From positions 1,054,001 to 1,118,000 of the forward strand of contig CAWGLN010000001.1 in assembly GCA_963823435.1 (NCBI GenBank): DNA of 64,000 bases, given 5' to 3'. Below, one piece after another: positions 35,757 to 45,487 of this stretch. The DNA is from CAKZML01 sp963823435. GTDB taxonomy: Bacteria > Pseudomonadota > Gammaproteobacteria > Steroidobacterales > BM003. The position numbers and the translations under genes are program-made. The notes under the pieces were generated by a model. That model was not told the DNA's origin and searched no databases. It saw nothing but the letters and a program-made list of their open reading frames with translations. Each line of letters opens with the position of its first letter. Within the stretch, counting starts at the first letter, position 1.

Positions 35757-36257
35757 ATGAGCAGTCCGCAAGGTGAAACAGACCGGCAACCCATGAGGGT
35801 AGGCTGGAGAGAGTGGCTGGCATTACCCGAATTGGGGGTGCCCGCAATCAAGGCAAAGATCGACACCGGCGCGCGCAGTTCCTGTCTTCACGTGGTCGAA
35901 ATGGAAACTTTCCAGCAGGATGGAGCGGAATGGGTGAGCTTCGTGGTGCAGCCCATCCGTCGCCGGCCCGAGTTGGCGTTTACTTGCAGCGCCCAGGTCA
36001 TTGACCGGCGTCTGGTCACGGATTCGGGGGGACACTCCCAGCCCCGCGTGTTCATAGAGACCGATATATGCCTGGGCGGGCATCGATGGCGCTGCGAGTT
36101 GAATCTTACGCGTCGTGATAACATGCTGTTCCCTATGCTGCTCGGTCGCACCGCCCTCGCTGGCGTTGCAATAGTGGATTCCGGTCTGTCATTTGGCCAG
36201 GGCAAGGCTCTTGCCCGCAGCTACCATGTCAAACGCCCCAAGGGTAATCGCAAATGA
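35757..36257 (+). CDS. rimB: RimB-type retropepsin-like protease (ATP-dependent zinc protease family), cytosolic
   Basis: 166 residues, no signal peptide. Catalytic motif KAKIDTGARSSCLHVVE near residue 40, GHSQPRVFIETDICLGGH, and the end LNLTRRDNMLFPMLLGRTA. This is the cytosolic paralogue of the exported protease at 2669. I start at ATG 35757 because AGGG lies eight bases upstream, whereas ATG 35751 is too close to it. Overlaps rimK by four bases. In Pseudomonas, rimB-rimK control glutamylation of ribosomal protein S6; RimB is thought to modulate RimK. Confidence 0.87.
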   Translation: MSSPQGETDRQPMRVGWREWLALPELGVPAIKAKIDTGARSSCLHVVEMETFQQDGAEWVSFVVQPIRRRPELAFTCSAQVIDRRLVTDSGGHSQPRVFIETDICLGGHRWRCELNLTRRDNMLFPMLLGRTALAGVAIVDSGLSFGQGKALARSYHVKRPKGNRK

Positions 36258-37159
36258 AAATTGTCGTTCTCTCGCGGAACAGGAACCTGTACTCCACCAG
36301 AAGGTTGGTGGAAGCCGGGAAGACCCGTGGCCACGAAATGCTGGTCGTCGATCACCTCCGCTGCTATATGAATATCGCCAGTCACAAGCCTGCCGTGCAT
36401 TACAAAGGCTCAGCCCTGGAGGGCGTCGACGCAGTGATTCCGCGTATCGGCGCCTCGGTCACCTTCTATGGCACGGCCGTATTACGGCAGTTTGAAATGA
36501 TGGGCGTGTTTCCCCTTAATGAGTCCGTGGCCATTTCCCGTTCCAGGGACAAGCTGCGCTCCCTGCAATTGCTCTCAAGAAAGGGCGTCGGGCTGCCGAT
36601 CACCGGCTTCGCCCACTCCCCGGACGATACCGACGGTCTGCTTTCCATAGCCGGTGGTGCTCCGGTGGTGATCAAGTTACTGGAAGGTACCCAGGGCATA
36701 GGCGTGGTATTGGCCGAAACCCGCAAGGCTGCGGAGAGCGTGATCGAAGCGTTCAGGGGTCTGAATGCCAATTTCCTGGTGCAGGAATTTATTGCAGAAT
36801 CCAAGGGCGCGGATATCCGTTGCCTGGTCATCGGGGACAAGGTTGTTGCCTCTATGCAGCGCCAGGGCAAGGAAGGAGAATTCCGCTCCAATTTACACCG
36901 GGGTGGGACCGCGAAACTGATCCGGATAACACCCGAGGAACGGGCCACGGCGATCCGATCGGCGCGCATCATGGGTCTCAATGTGGCTGGTGTGGACATT
37001 ATTCGTTCAAATCATGGCCCGGTGGTCCTGGAGGTCAATTCCTCGCCGGGTCTTGAAGGGATTGAAACCACCACCGAGAAAGATGTGGCAGGACTGATGA
37101 TTGAGCATATCGAGAAGAACGCCAAGAAGGGCAATACGCGAACGCGCGGCAAGGGCTGA
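36254..37159 (+). CDS. rimK: Ribosomal protein S6--L-glutamate ligase
   Basis: ATP-grasp enzyme adding glutamate residues to the C-terminus of ribosomal protein S6. 301 residues, normal length. Motifs: MKIVVLSRNRNLYSTRRLVE, IPRIGASVTFYGTAVLRQFE, NESVAISRSRDKLRSLQLLS, ATP-binding PVVIKLLEGTQGIGVVLAE near residue 140, FIAESKGADIRCLVIG, and the metal-binding VVLEVNSSPGLEGIE. Very close to Pseudomonas RimK by eye. It is translationally coupled to rimB (four-base overlap) and directly followed by the M14-type gene. Confidence 0.96.
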   Translation: MKIVVLSRNRNLYSTRRLVEAGKTRGHEMLVVDHLRCYMNIASHKPAVHYKGSALEGVDAVIPRIGASVTFYGTAVLRQFEMMGVFPLNESVAISRSRDKLRSLQLLSRKGVGLPITGFAHSPDDTDGLLSIAGGAPVVIKLLEGTQGIGVVLAETRKAAESVIEAFRGLNANFLVQEFIAESKGADIRCLVIGDKVVASMQRQGKEGEFRSNLHRGGTAKLIRITPEERATAIRSARIMGLNVAGVDIIRSNHGPVVLEVNSSPGLEGIETTTEKDVAGLMIEHIEKNAKKGNTRTRGKG

Positions 37160-37160
37160 A

Positions 37161-38180
37161 ATGGCAAAGGCAAAACCGTTCGCTATCGGTGGGGAAATCG
37201 TAAAACCGGGTGAGCGTCTCTGCGTTGACCTGCCTGTTCCCGGGATGTACACGCACACTCCGCTGGCATTGCCGGTGCACGTGATCCATGGACGTACGAC
37301 GGGCCCCACCTTGTTCGTCAGCGCGGCCATTCACGGGGATGAGATCAATGGCGTCGAAATCATACGGCGCTTGCTGAAGCTGTCGGGGATGAGGGCCCTC
37401 AAGGGGACCTTGCTGGCGGTACCGGTAGTGAACGTATTCGGCTTCCTGCACTTGTCACGGTACCTGCCTGATAGGCGTGATCTGAACCGGTCTTTTCCTG
37501 GCAGCGAAGTTGGATCCGGCGCCTCGCGCCTGGCCAATTTGTTTGCAACGGAAATTATCGCACGCTCGGATTTCGGGATCGATCTGCATACCGGCGCCAT
37601 CCACAGGGCGAACCTGCCACAGATTCGAGCCAACCTGGATGATCAGCGAACCCTGGAACTTGCCGGCGCCTTTGGCGTCCCGGTGATGATTAATTCCGAC
37701 ATTCGCGATGGTTCGCTGCGTCAACATGCTGCGGAGAAGGGTGTGCCTACCCTGTTGTATGAGGCAGGTGAGGCGCTGCGCTTCGATGAATCGAGCATTC
37801 GCGGTGGTGTCAGGGGTGTGCTGAGCGTGATGCGTGAAATCGGTATGTTGCGTGCCACGCCACGTGGTAAGGGAAAACCAACTGATCCGGTGCTGGCCAG
37901 GCGCTCGACCTGGGTCAGGGCTTCAATCAGCGGGGTCTTCAGCATGACCAAGTCCCTGGGTGAACGGGTACATAAAAACGAGCCCATTGGCGTGATCGCA
38001 GACCCTTTCGGTATTGACGAGGTGGTGGTTGAGGCCAGTGTCAGCGGCCTGATCATAGGACAAACCCGCCTGCCTCCCGTGCATGAGGGTGATGCCCTGG
38101 TGCACATAGCGCAGTTTGAAGACCCGGACGAGGCCGAAGAGCGGGTGGAAGAGTTTCAGCAAGAGGTCGAGGACTCGTAG
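37161..38180 (+). CDS. Succinylglutamate desuccinylase/aspartoacylase family protein (M14-like)
   Basis: Zinc carboxypeptidase-like deacylase, 339 residues, from ATG 37161 preceded by AAGGG. Zinc site: LFVSAAIHGDEINGVEIIRR (H-x2-E) and the later His in DFGIDLHTGAIHR; the region LPDRRDLNRSFPGS contributes substrate binding. The C-terminal half, from about residue 230, is a beta-barrel domain seen in AstE/aspartoacylase-like proteins. Start is one base after the rimK stop, so they are one operon. Since the neighbours add and trim glutamate, deacylation of a glutamyl or amino-acyl adduct is a plausible role (inference). Confidence 0.9.
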   Translation: MAKAKPFAIGGEIVKPGERLCVDLPVPGMYTHTPLALPVHVIHGRTTGPTLFVSAAIHGDEINGVEIIRRLLKLSGMRALKGTLLAVPVVNVFGFLHLSRYLPDRRDLNRSFPGSEVGSGASRLANLFATEIIARSDFGIDLHTGAIHRANLPQIRANLDDQRTLELAGAFGVPVMINSDIRDGSLRQHAAEKGVPTLLYEAGEALRFDESSIRGGVRGVLSVMREIGMLRATPRGKGKPTDPVLARRSTWVRASISGVFSMTKSLGERVHKNEPIGVIADPFGIDEVVVEASVSGLIIGQTRLPPVHEGDALVHIAQFEDPDEAEERVEEFQQEVEDS

Positions 38181-38299
38181 CTTGCGGCCAAAAACGCCGG
38201 ATTCTGCGTTGCCAATCTTGGCGAGCCGGCTCACCTGCATCGAAGATGGCGCCTCGAATCTCAACCATTTCGCTCACAATCCACTCTGGAACCTTCAGC
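38181..38299 (+). repeat. Dispersed TIR element, copy D (short form)
   Basis: Fills exactly the gap between the stop codon at 38178-38180 and the convergent pepN stop at 38300-38302. Contains CTTGCGGCCAAAAACGCCGG, GCGTTGCCAATCTTGGC, GGCGCCTCGAATCT and TTTCGCTCACAATCCACT, matching the core of the other copies. The left-hand GGAGCC end is absent; the right end reads CTGGAACCTTCAG. Confidence 0.7.
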
Positions 38300-40900
38300 C
38301 TATTTCTTTTGCTCGCCGATGGATTGATCCAGCAACTTGCCGATGGCAATGAAGCGTTCATTATCCTGCCTGGCTACCCTGAGCCGCTTGGCAAGTATTG
38401 GGTGTATGCCTTCGGATAGAGGGATGTATTTTTCCAGCAGTTCACTGCAACCGGGATCGGCGAATACCGGGATCAACTGGGCATAGGATGACAGAAACGA
38501 GTCCGAACCAAAGTCACTCACGCCTCTTAAGGATTTCAATATTTCTTCGGCCAGTTCCTTGTGGAAATCTTGCTGGTGAGCAGGGAAAAGCCGTTGCATG
38601 GCAGCGCGTTTTCTGGCCAGGGGTAGCGGACTCTTTCGATGCTGAATCTCATCCAGCCACTCCAGTTTCATTTCCATATCAGGCCTTGCCGCCAGGGTTG
38701 CGATAAACATGCGCTGACCCGCGTCTGAGCCATCATTGGAGGACTCGATCTCGGCGATTTCCTCGGCGTCCTCGAAATCAAACTCGTTGAGGCGGGACAC
38801 AATTTGCCAACGGCGATCCTGGTCGACGCTCACCTTGCGGTGCACTCGTTCATCCAGCAGTTCTCTGAGCTGGGTGAGGCCTCGTGTTGTATGGGCCAGG
38901 CAGGCGTAGGTATCCAGCCATAGCTTCTGTAAATCACTGCCTGAGTCGTGGGCATTGATTTGCTGCCAGGCCAGGCTCTCAAGATAGTTACCGTATTGTG
39001 CGAGGGCTGCTTCGGACTGGGGTCGAAGTCTGAACATGATGTCCAGGGTGCGTATAGCGGTCGCGCTTACCTGGCGAACGATCCGCCGGTCTTTCTCGCC
39101 CGGCAGATGATTGCGTATCAGGTCAGCGTACTCACTCAGCGGAAGCACCGCATCCTGGGCCATGTCCCAAAGAGTCTGCCAAAGCATCGATTTCAGGAAC
39201 GGATCCTGAAAGTTTCTGAGGGTTCCGTTGAGGGTGCGCAGTGAGTTCGGATCCAGACGCACCTTTACGTATCCCCAATCACCGAGGTTGGGAAAAATCA
39301 GGTCGGGAGCGCTTTCTCCTTCCAGGGACTTGACCAGGCTGGTCTGCCCCGCAATGGTAATCGGGAAGCTGCGACCCTCGACATCGTTGCGTTGCTGGTC
39401 GGTTCGGTACAGCCCCAGTTGCAGCCGGTGCTCGCGCAAAACCGGGTAGTCGGCCGGTGCTGACTGGTGAATTTCCAGTGAGCGAATGGTCCCTGCCCGA
39501 CTCTCGGTATGTGCCTGGACAGTGTTAAGGCCGGCCGTCTTGAGCCAGTCGTCCACCCATCCCGTAAGATCTCTTTCGGAAACCTCCGACACGGCCTTGA
39601 TGAAGTCTTCCAGGGTGGTGGCCTGGCCGGCATGTCGCTGCAAGTACAGCCGGATACTGTCGCGAAACTTGTCCTGGCCCACGTAATGGGCGAACTGCGT
39701 CAGTACCGAGGCGCCCTTCTGGTAGGTGATCGCATCAAAATGTGCGAAAGCATCCCGGGTGTCATCCACAGGAACTTCCACCGGATGGGTGGTAACCCAC
39801 TGGTCAGCCTCATAGGCGCGCTGTTTGCTACACGAAAAGAAGGTATGCCAGGCGTTTTCGAATTCCGTGCCAGTCGCCAGCGCCAGGCTCGCCATATAGG
39901 TGGCGAAACTTTCTTTCAGCCACAGGCCGTTCCACCAGTCCGGGGTAACCAGGTCTCCCAGCCACATATGGGAAAGCTCATGCAGAACCACATCAGCCAG
40001 GGTTTCCCGATCTTCCGCCGTGTATTCGCCGCGCTTCAGATAGCGTTCGTTGTAGGTCACCGCTGCCACATTTTCCATGCCACCGATGTTGAATTCCGGA
40101 ACGATCAGCTGATCGTACTTTGCATAGGGAAAGGGCATGGCGAAATAGGCGGCGAAAAAATCCAGTCCGATCTGGGTAAATCCGAACCAGTCGTCCACGT
40201 TAATATGACGGGCCATAGAGTGGCGTGCGTACAATCTAAGCGGAATTTTGCCCGAGCGGTTTTCCCAAACACGAAACTGGCCACCGTGCAGGGGCAGGAT
40301 GTAGGTACTGAACCTGGGGCTTTCCGGAAAGCGCCACATCTTGCCATCTACCAGTTCCTCTATTTCATTCTCGGGCGTAGCAGAGATGATGTGCCAGTTC
40401 GCCGGGGCCTTGACCTCCAGGGTGTAGCTGGCTTTAAGGTCGGGCTGATCAAAGCAGGGGAATGCCCGATTGGCATCGTAGGGTTCGAAATGGCTGTATA
40501 CGTAAACCCGGCCGTCTTCGGGGTCGGTAAATCGGTGCAGGCCGGCACCATCGCTGGTGTATGGCTGGCGGTACCAGACAATGATGCTGTTCGGGCCATT
40601 GCGCAGGAATTCCCTGTCCATCGCAATGAAGCTGCCGTTGTAATCGGGCTCGATGTCGCGACCATTGACGCGCAGCTTTTCAACTATCCCACCCGAAAAA
40701 TCAACGCTCAGGTCATCGACCAGGTGCTTCAGCTCGAAGCGAATCATGGTCTTCCCGAGAAACTGGCGAGAATGACCATCGAGGTCAAAAAACAAGGTAT
40801 AGGCAATGTCCGAGAGCAATTCTGAACGGAAACGGGCATAGGCCTCCGTCAGGCGACTCTCGGGTTCCCTGGGGTGGGGATTGTGAGTATCCAATTCCAT
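38300..40900 (-). CDS. pepN: Aminopeptidase N (M1 family)
   Basis: Zinc metallopeptidase removing N-terminal residues from peptides. 866 residues, intact. The GGMENVAAVTYNE exopeptidase motif near residue 272 and the zinc motif VVLHELSHMWLGDL near residue 305, with the third ligand in LWLKESFATYMASLAL, are canonical. The large helical C-terminal domain follows. By length and motif it is of the gammaproteobacterial PepN group. Convergent with the rim operon across repeat copy D. Confidence 0.95.
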   Translation of the reverse strand: MELDTHNPHPREPESRLTEAYARFRSELLSDIAYTLFFDLDGHSRQFLGKTMIRFELKHLVDDLSVDFSGGIVEKLRVNGRDIEPDYNGSFIAMDREFLRNGPNSIIVWYRQPYTSDGAGLHRFTDPEDGRVYVYSHFEPYDANRAFPCFDQPDLKASYTLEVKAPANWHIISATPENEIEELVDGKMWRFPESPRFSTYILPLHGGQFRVWENRSGKIPLRLYARHSMARHINVDDWFGFTQIGLDFFAAYFAMPFPYAKYDQLIVPEFNIGGMENVAAVTYNERYLKRGEYTAEDRETLADVVLHELSHMWLGDLVTPDWWNGLWLKESFATYMASLALATGTEFENAWHTFFSCSKQRAYEADQWVTTHPVEVPVDDTRDAFAHFDAITYQKGASVLTQFAHYVGQDKFRDSIRLYLQRHAGQATTLEDFIKAVSEVSERDLTGWVDDWLKTAGLNTVQAHTESRAGTIRSLEIHQSAPADYPVLREHRLQLGLYRTDQQRNDVEGRSFPITIAGQTSLVKSLEGESAPDLIFPNLGDWGYVKVRLDPNSLRTLNGTLRNFQDPFLKSMLWQTLWDMAQDAVLPLSEYADLIRNHLPGEKDRRIVRQVSATAIRTLDIMFRLRPQSEAALAQYGNYLESLAWQQINAHDSGSDLQKLWLDTYACLAHTTRGLTQLRELLDERVHRKVSVDQDRRWQIVSRLNEFDFEDAEEIAEIESSNDGSDAGQRMFIATLAARPDMEMKLEWLDEIQHRKSPLPLARKRAAMQRLFPAHQQDFHKELAEEILKSLRGVSDFGSDSFLSSYAQLIPVFADPGCSELLEKYIPLSEGIHPILAKRLRVARQDNERFIAIGKLLDQSIGEQKK

Positions 40901-41057
40901 GTTGTGTTCCTGGCCGGCTCTGGGTGTTTCTGATGATATGCAGGCGAAATCCTAGCATAGGCGGGGGAGCGTGACGCGCTACCTGGCAACCGCCCGGTGA
41001 GAGAAACCCGAAACTGGCTATGGAACCTCCGCTGGCGCTGTGTTTAGATCACTTACC

Positions 41058-42101
41058 ATGAGCGGTAATATTAATATCCTTGAAGCCATCGGTGGCACGC
41101 CCCTTGTCAGGCTGCACGGGCCATCCGAGGAATCCGGTTGCGAAATCCTGGGTAAGGCGGAGTTTCTCAATCCCGGCGGGTCAGTGAAAGATCGTGCCGC
41201 CCTGGGCATTATTCGTGGCGCCGAGGCCAGCGGGCATCTCAAGCCTGGTGGTGTGGTGGTCGAGGGTACGGCGGGTAATACCGGGATAGGCCTGGCGCTG
41301 GTCGCGGATGTTCTGGGCTATCGAACGGTTATTGTGATGCCGGACACACAGAGCCAGGAGAAGATTGATGCCTTGCGTACCTACGGCGCGGAACTGGCAC
41401 TAATACCGGCGGTGCCCTACCGCAACCCCAACCACTTCGTGCACGTAGCAAGACGTCTGGCGGAAGAGTTGAAACGCAGCGAGGCCCACGGTGCTGTATT
41501 TGCCGACCAGTTTGATAACACCGCTAATCTGGATATTCATTTTGCCAGCACCGGCCCTGAAATCTGGAGGGATACTGGCGGTCGGATCGACGGCTTCGTA
41601 TGCGCCGCAGGTTCGGGCGGTACCCTGGCAGGAGTAGGGCGTTACCTGAAGAGCCAAAATCCGGAAATCCGGATTGCACTTGCAGACCCCGGCGGTTCCG
41701 GCCTGCATCACTTTTATGCACTGGGTGAGATCAAGGTCGAGGGAAGCTCGATTTCCGAGGGTATAGGTAACAGTCGAATTACCGGAAACCTTGAGCAGGC
41801 GCCGGTTGATTGCTCCTACAAGATCTCGGATCAGGAAGCCATTCCCTGGATTTTTCGTCTACTGGAGGAAGAGGGTTTATGCCTGGGGTCTTCCAGCGCC
41901 ATCAACGTCGCGGGCGCATTGCGCCTGGCCAGTGACCTGGGCCCGGGACATACCATTGTGACGGTCCTGTGCGATTCCGGGTTGCGTTACAGAAACCGCT
42001 TGTTCAATGCTGAATTTCTTCGCAGCAAGGGTTTGCAGGCTCCCACCTGGCTGGATCGGCAACCCATGGATGTGTCGCATTTGTTTGTGCATAGCTCCTA
42101 G
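41058..42101 (+). CDS. Cysteine synthase family PLP enzyme, second paralogue
   Basis: 347 residues from MSGNINILEAIGGTPLVRLH at ATG 41058. PLP lysine in NPGGSVKDRAALGII; substrate loop VEGTAGNTGIGLALVAD; phosphate-binding AAGSGGTLAGVGRYL; C-terminal LCLGSSSAINVAGAL. Compared with the enzyme at 16701 it is more divergent and has the longer form with GIGNSRITGNLEQAPVD, as seen in longer cysteine synthase A-type proteins. It may act with O-acetylserine or a different activated amino acid. It stands alone, 157 bases from the divergent pepN start. Confidence 0.88.
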   Translation: MSGNINILEAIGGTPLVRLHGPSEESGCEILGKAEFLNPGGSVKDRAALGIIRGAEASGHLKPGGVVVEGTAGNTGIGLALVADVLGYRTVIVMPDTQSQEKIDALRTYGAELALIPAVPYRNPNHFVHVARRLAEELKRSEAHGAVFADQFDNTANLDIHFASTGPEIWRDTGGRIDGFVCAAGSGGTLAGVGRYLKSQNPEIRIALADPGGSGLHHFYALGEIKVEGSSISEGIGNSRITGNLEQAPVDCSYKISDQEAIPWIFRLLEEEGLCLGSSSAINVAGALRLASDLGPGHTIVTVLCDSGLRYRNRLFNAEFLRSKGLQAPTWLDRQPMDVSHLFVHSS

Positions 42102-42316
42102 CACCGAACCTCTTTCGCTCGACACCCTCACGGAACCCCTGACCAACGCTGCGTATTGACCTGGACTTTGCCTGGTGAAAAGCAGTCTCGGCAACCTTGG
42201 TTGTTCGCCTGCCGAAGTGTTCACCTGTACATCTGCGAATAGCCATTTGCTTGCGACAGGCTGACAATGAAACTGCCGGGAAGGAGTCCGGCGTCGAAAA
42301 TTGTGGAGTGACAGTC

Positions 42317-42823
42317 ATGTCAAAGGTAAAGGAAATCATCCCGAAAGTGGCGGGCAAAGAGTCCCGGGAAGTAGGGCGGCCGTTCGCACCCTTCACCAGC
42401 AGCCTGGAAGAATTCATGGAGAATATTTTCCCCGGCCGTTGGATGGAGTCGATGAACTGGCGCAGGCCGTTATTGTCGGACATGGATGTGACGATGGATG
42501 TCCAGTGGCCGAGGGTCGATATCATTGATCGTGAAAACGAACTCCTGATTCGTGCCGATCTGCCGGGTGTCAAGAAGGACGGTCTTGAACTTACCGTCAC
42601 CGACGACAGCCTGCATCTGCGGGCGGAGACCAGGAGCAAGAAGGTGGAGGATGAGGAGTCCTATTATCGCTGCGAGACGCATATGGGCGCGTTCGAGCGC
42701 TTCATCCCCCTGCCTGTGGATGTCGACAGCGAACATGTCAAGGCTGAGCTGAAGGACGGTGTGCTTGAGGTGAAGATGCCCAAGCGCAAGATCGTCAAAC
42801 GGCAGAAGGTCGAAATCAAATAG
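42317..42823 (+). CDS. Small heat shock protein, Hsp20/alpha-crystallin family
   Basis: Holdase chaperone, 168 residues, cytosolic. Starts MSKVKEIIPKVAGKES at ATG 42317. The N-terminal region SLEEFMENIFPGRWME and the alpha-crystallin domain (about residues 60-150) contain RVDIIDRENELLIRADLPGV, HLRAETRS, YRCETHMGAFERFIPLP and the conserved GVLEVKMPKRK end. No heat-shock promoter could be assigned in the 215-base upstream gap, where I recognise nothing else. Confidence 0.94.
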   Translation: MSKVKEIIPKVAGKESREVGRPFAPFTSSLEEFMENIFPGRWMESMNWRRPLLSDMDVTMDVQWPRVDIIDRENELLIRADLPGVKKDGLELTVTDDSLHLRAETRSKKVEDEESYYRCETHMGAFERFIPLPVDVDSEHVKAELKDGVLEVKMPKRKIVKRQKVEIK

Positions 42824-42924
42824 CCCCGGGGTCCGGGTGGGCGGGGACGGCTGGTTCCGTTCCCGTTCTGCTCTTGGCCGGGTATGCCCTCACGGCCGCT
42901 TGCAGGTTCGGGGCGAGATTGGGG

Positions 42925-44066
42925 CTATGCCTCCCGTTCCGGTGAAGCGAATTGGGCCCCCTGGTCCTGCACCTTTTGTTTGTCCAGACTGCCTCTTAAG
43001 GGTAGCCGGCAGGAGACCTTTGTCCCGCCGCCCGGGTTGGATCGTATGGTGAGATCACCGCCGAGGTTGCGTGCGCGGTAGGTCATTATTCGCAGCCCCA
43101 CACCTTCGCCTTTGGAATACAAAGAGTCGGAGCCGCTGCCATCGTCGGTAATGGTCATGTGAAATTCATCGTCCCTGACCGTGCATTCGATGACGATCTT
43201 CCTGGCCAGACCATGACGGACGGCGTTGTTTACCGCTTCCTGGGCAATGAAGTAGATCTGGTTGGATTGATTTGTTTGCATCTCGGGCACGATTGCGTTG
43301 CTGCTGATTACTTCGCAATTGACCTTGAATACCCGCGACGTGCCATCCGCCAGTTTTCGCAGCACACCCATGATACCGACAGGTCCCGCCGGCACCGGAT
43401 ACAAGCCGCGCGCGAGCTCCCGGGTGTGTGCGATGGCATCGCTGAGTGAACTGCGGATATCGGCAACGTCTGTCACGAACGGGGAATTGCCGGACTTGAG
43501 CCGGTTTTCCAGGCTTTGGAGCAAGAACGATATGCCGGCCAATTCCTGCCCAAGACCGTCGTGCAGGTTGAGGCTTATGCGGGCATTCTCCGTGCTGACT
43601 GCCTCCTGGATGTTCATCTCCAGTTGCTTGCGTTGGGTAATTTCCGTGTTGGTGCCAAGCACGCGTACTGCCTTACCCTGATCGTCGTATTCGACCTTGG
43701 CCCGGACCATAAACCATCGGCTTGACCCGTCCTTGTGCTGCATACGGTGTTCAAAGGCGTTATCGGGGCTTTCACGCCGAATAAGGGCCTGGGTTGCCTT
43801 GACCAGATGGCTCTCTGTCGTCCGGGTGTATCAGTGCCAACCAGGCGTCCAGGTCGTCTGGAATTTCCTCGTCCGAATAACCCAATAGCATTTTCAAATT
43901 CGGATCTACGTAGAACTGGTTAGTGCGCAAGTTCCAATCCAGGACTCCCACCCGGGCCGCGCGTGGTCGCCTGGGTATAGCGGTCCAGCACAGTACGGTA
44001 GCGGTCCTCGACCTGTCTGAGTCTTTCGCGCAATTCTTCCGCAGTGCAGTTTGTATTGTCAGTCAT
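42925..44066 (-). CDS. PAS-domain sensor histidine kinase (HisKA_3 type), two frame slips
   Basis: Soluble sensor kinase of about 380 residues, read from ATG 44066 (MTDNTNCTAEELRERLRQVE). The PAS region needs two one-base corrections: near 43955 (to VGVLDWNLRTNQFYVDPN) and near 43815 (to SHLVKATQALIRRESPD), after which it is continuous. PAS end: RWFMVRAKVEYDDQGKAVR. The H-box lies in ARISLNLHDGLGQELAGISF, the HisKA_3 pattern paired with NarL-type regulators, and ATPase motifs QEAVNNAVRHGLA and DDGSGSDSLYSKGEGVGL follow. No response regulator is adjacent. Confidence 0.85.
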
Positions 44067-44105
44067 GGCTTGTTCTTGCAGGCTGCCCGTGATGCTAGCT
44101 CGCTG

Positions 44106-45487
44106 TCATGAGTCTGTGGTGCCCAGTCGCTTGCCCAGCAGACGTTCCCTGAGTCCGTACCATGCATAGGCGCCACGCAAGTACAGCGGGCGCAGCGCCG
44201 GCAGCGGCATCCAGGGCAGGGGCTTGAGCATGGGATCCGGAATCCGGTAACGACTGTCGTGGCTGCCGGCGATCATGTCAGCCAGGGCGGCACCCGGTCC
44301 AGCTTGCCATGGAGACGCCACCGCCATGGAATGCCAGTCCATACCAGGCATTGCTGCGTCCTGGCAGGCTGACCCACATGGAACACCAGGTCCCGGCACA
44401 TGCACACCAGTCCGCTCCAGAAATAGTCGAAAGACACTTCGCGCCATGCCGGGAAAAGAACCCGGAATTCGGCCTCGAGCCGTTGCCGGACCGCGCTCTC
44501 CTCCGCTGTTCACCGCCTATTCCCACCGCGTCCGCCGAACAGGAAACGCCCGTCGGGAAGCAGGCGGAAGTAATGCAGCAGGGCGCGATCGTCAGCCACC
44601 AGTTCCTGGGCAAGCCAGCCCTGGCTTTGTAACTCCGCCCGGGTCAGTTCACGGGTAACCAGGATGTTGGAAAAAACCGGCAAGATCCGGCTGCCCATCG
44701 GGTCTCCGACACCCCTGGGTGTATACCCGTTGGTGGCCAGCAAGACGCGTTGCGCACGCACCCGACCCGTAGCAGTTTCGAGAACATGCTCGTTACCTTC
44801 CTGGCGCCAGTTGATTACCGCGCTATGGCAAAAAATCCTCGCGCCCGCGTCACTCACGGCCCGGGCCAGCCCCTGAGCGTATTTCAAGGGATGCAGGCCA
44901 AAGCCATGGGGCATATGTATTGCACCGGTCGATAGCGGACTGAAAAGGCCGCGCTCCCTGAGTTCGACCCGGCTCAGGGCCGTGGCGCCCAGCCCAAGGC
45001 TGCGATTCATCCATTGAACCGCCTCCCGGGCAGTGCGGTAGGCGTCTGGAACGGAGCTAACGATATATTCGCCGGTCCCCACCCGTTCGAATTCAATACC
45101 CGGAATTTCTCCCAGGCCACCCACGTATTCAATTGCCTGTTGCTGCACCTGGCTGAACTGACGGGTGGTCTGCAGACCCCACCGGCGCACCATTTGCGGG
45201 TACTCCAGTTTGGCTCCGCCGGGGCTGCAAAATCCTCCATTGCGACCCGAGGCGCCCCAGCCGGGTTGGCCGGCATCCAGCACAATGGTGTCCATCGAGT
45301 GCCTGCCTGCCAACCCCAGGGCGGCGTTCAAGCCGGTGTAACCTGCGCCGATAATAGCCACTTCCGCGCGTTGTTCGCCTTCCAGTCGGGGTTCTGGCCG
45401 CACATGTTGGTTGCTCGAGGCTTCCCACCAGCTGTCTGGCAGGGATTGAAAGTCAAAGGCCTGTTTGGCCAGCCACGACGGGTACAT
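44106..45487 (-). CDS. FAD-dependent oxidoreductase, PuuB-like (gamma-glutamylputrescine oxidase family), several frame slips
   Basis: DAO-type flavoenzyme of about 450 residues. From MYPSWLAKQAFDF at 45487 (GAGGAA upstream): the FAD dinucleotide motif EVAIIGAGYTGLNAALGL, GWGASGRNGGFCSPGGAK, and VLLATNGYTPRGV are clear. Near 44510 the frame breaks after FLFGGRGG and the rest needs at least two further corrections; the tail SRYRIPDPMLKPLPWMPLPA is in a different frame. PuuB-like enzymes act on gamma-glutamyl amines, and the divergent gene is gamma-glutamyltransferase, which supports this role (inference). Confidence 0.8.

Noticed and set aside
2669..38180. Reading the name 'ATP-dependent zinc protease' literally for the two RimB-type proteins
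   Set aside because: Both have a DTGA aspartic-protease core and no HExxH zinc motif, so the family name is historical.
39509..40825. A 438-residue open frame opposite pepN
   Set aside because: Antisense shadow of a complete M1 aminopeptidase; no motif or plausible start context.
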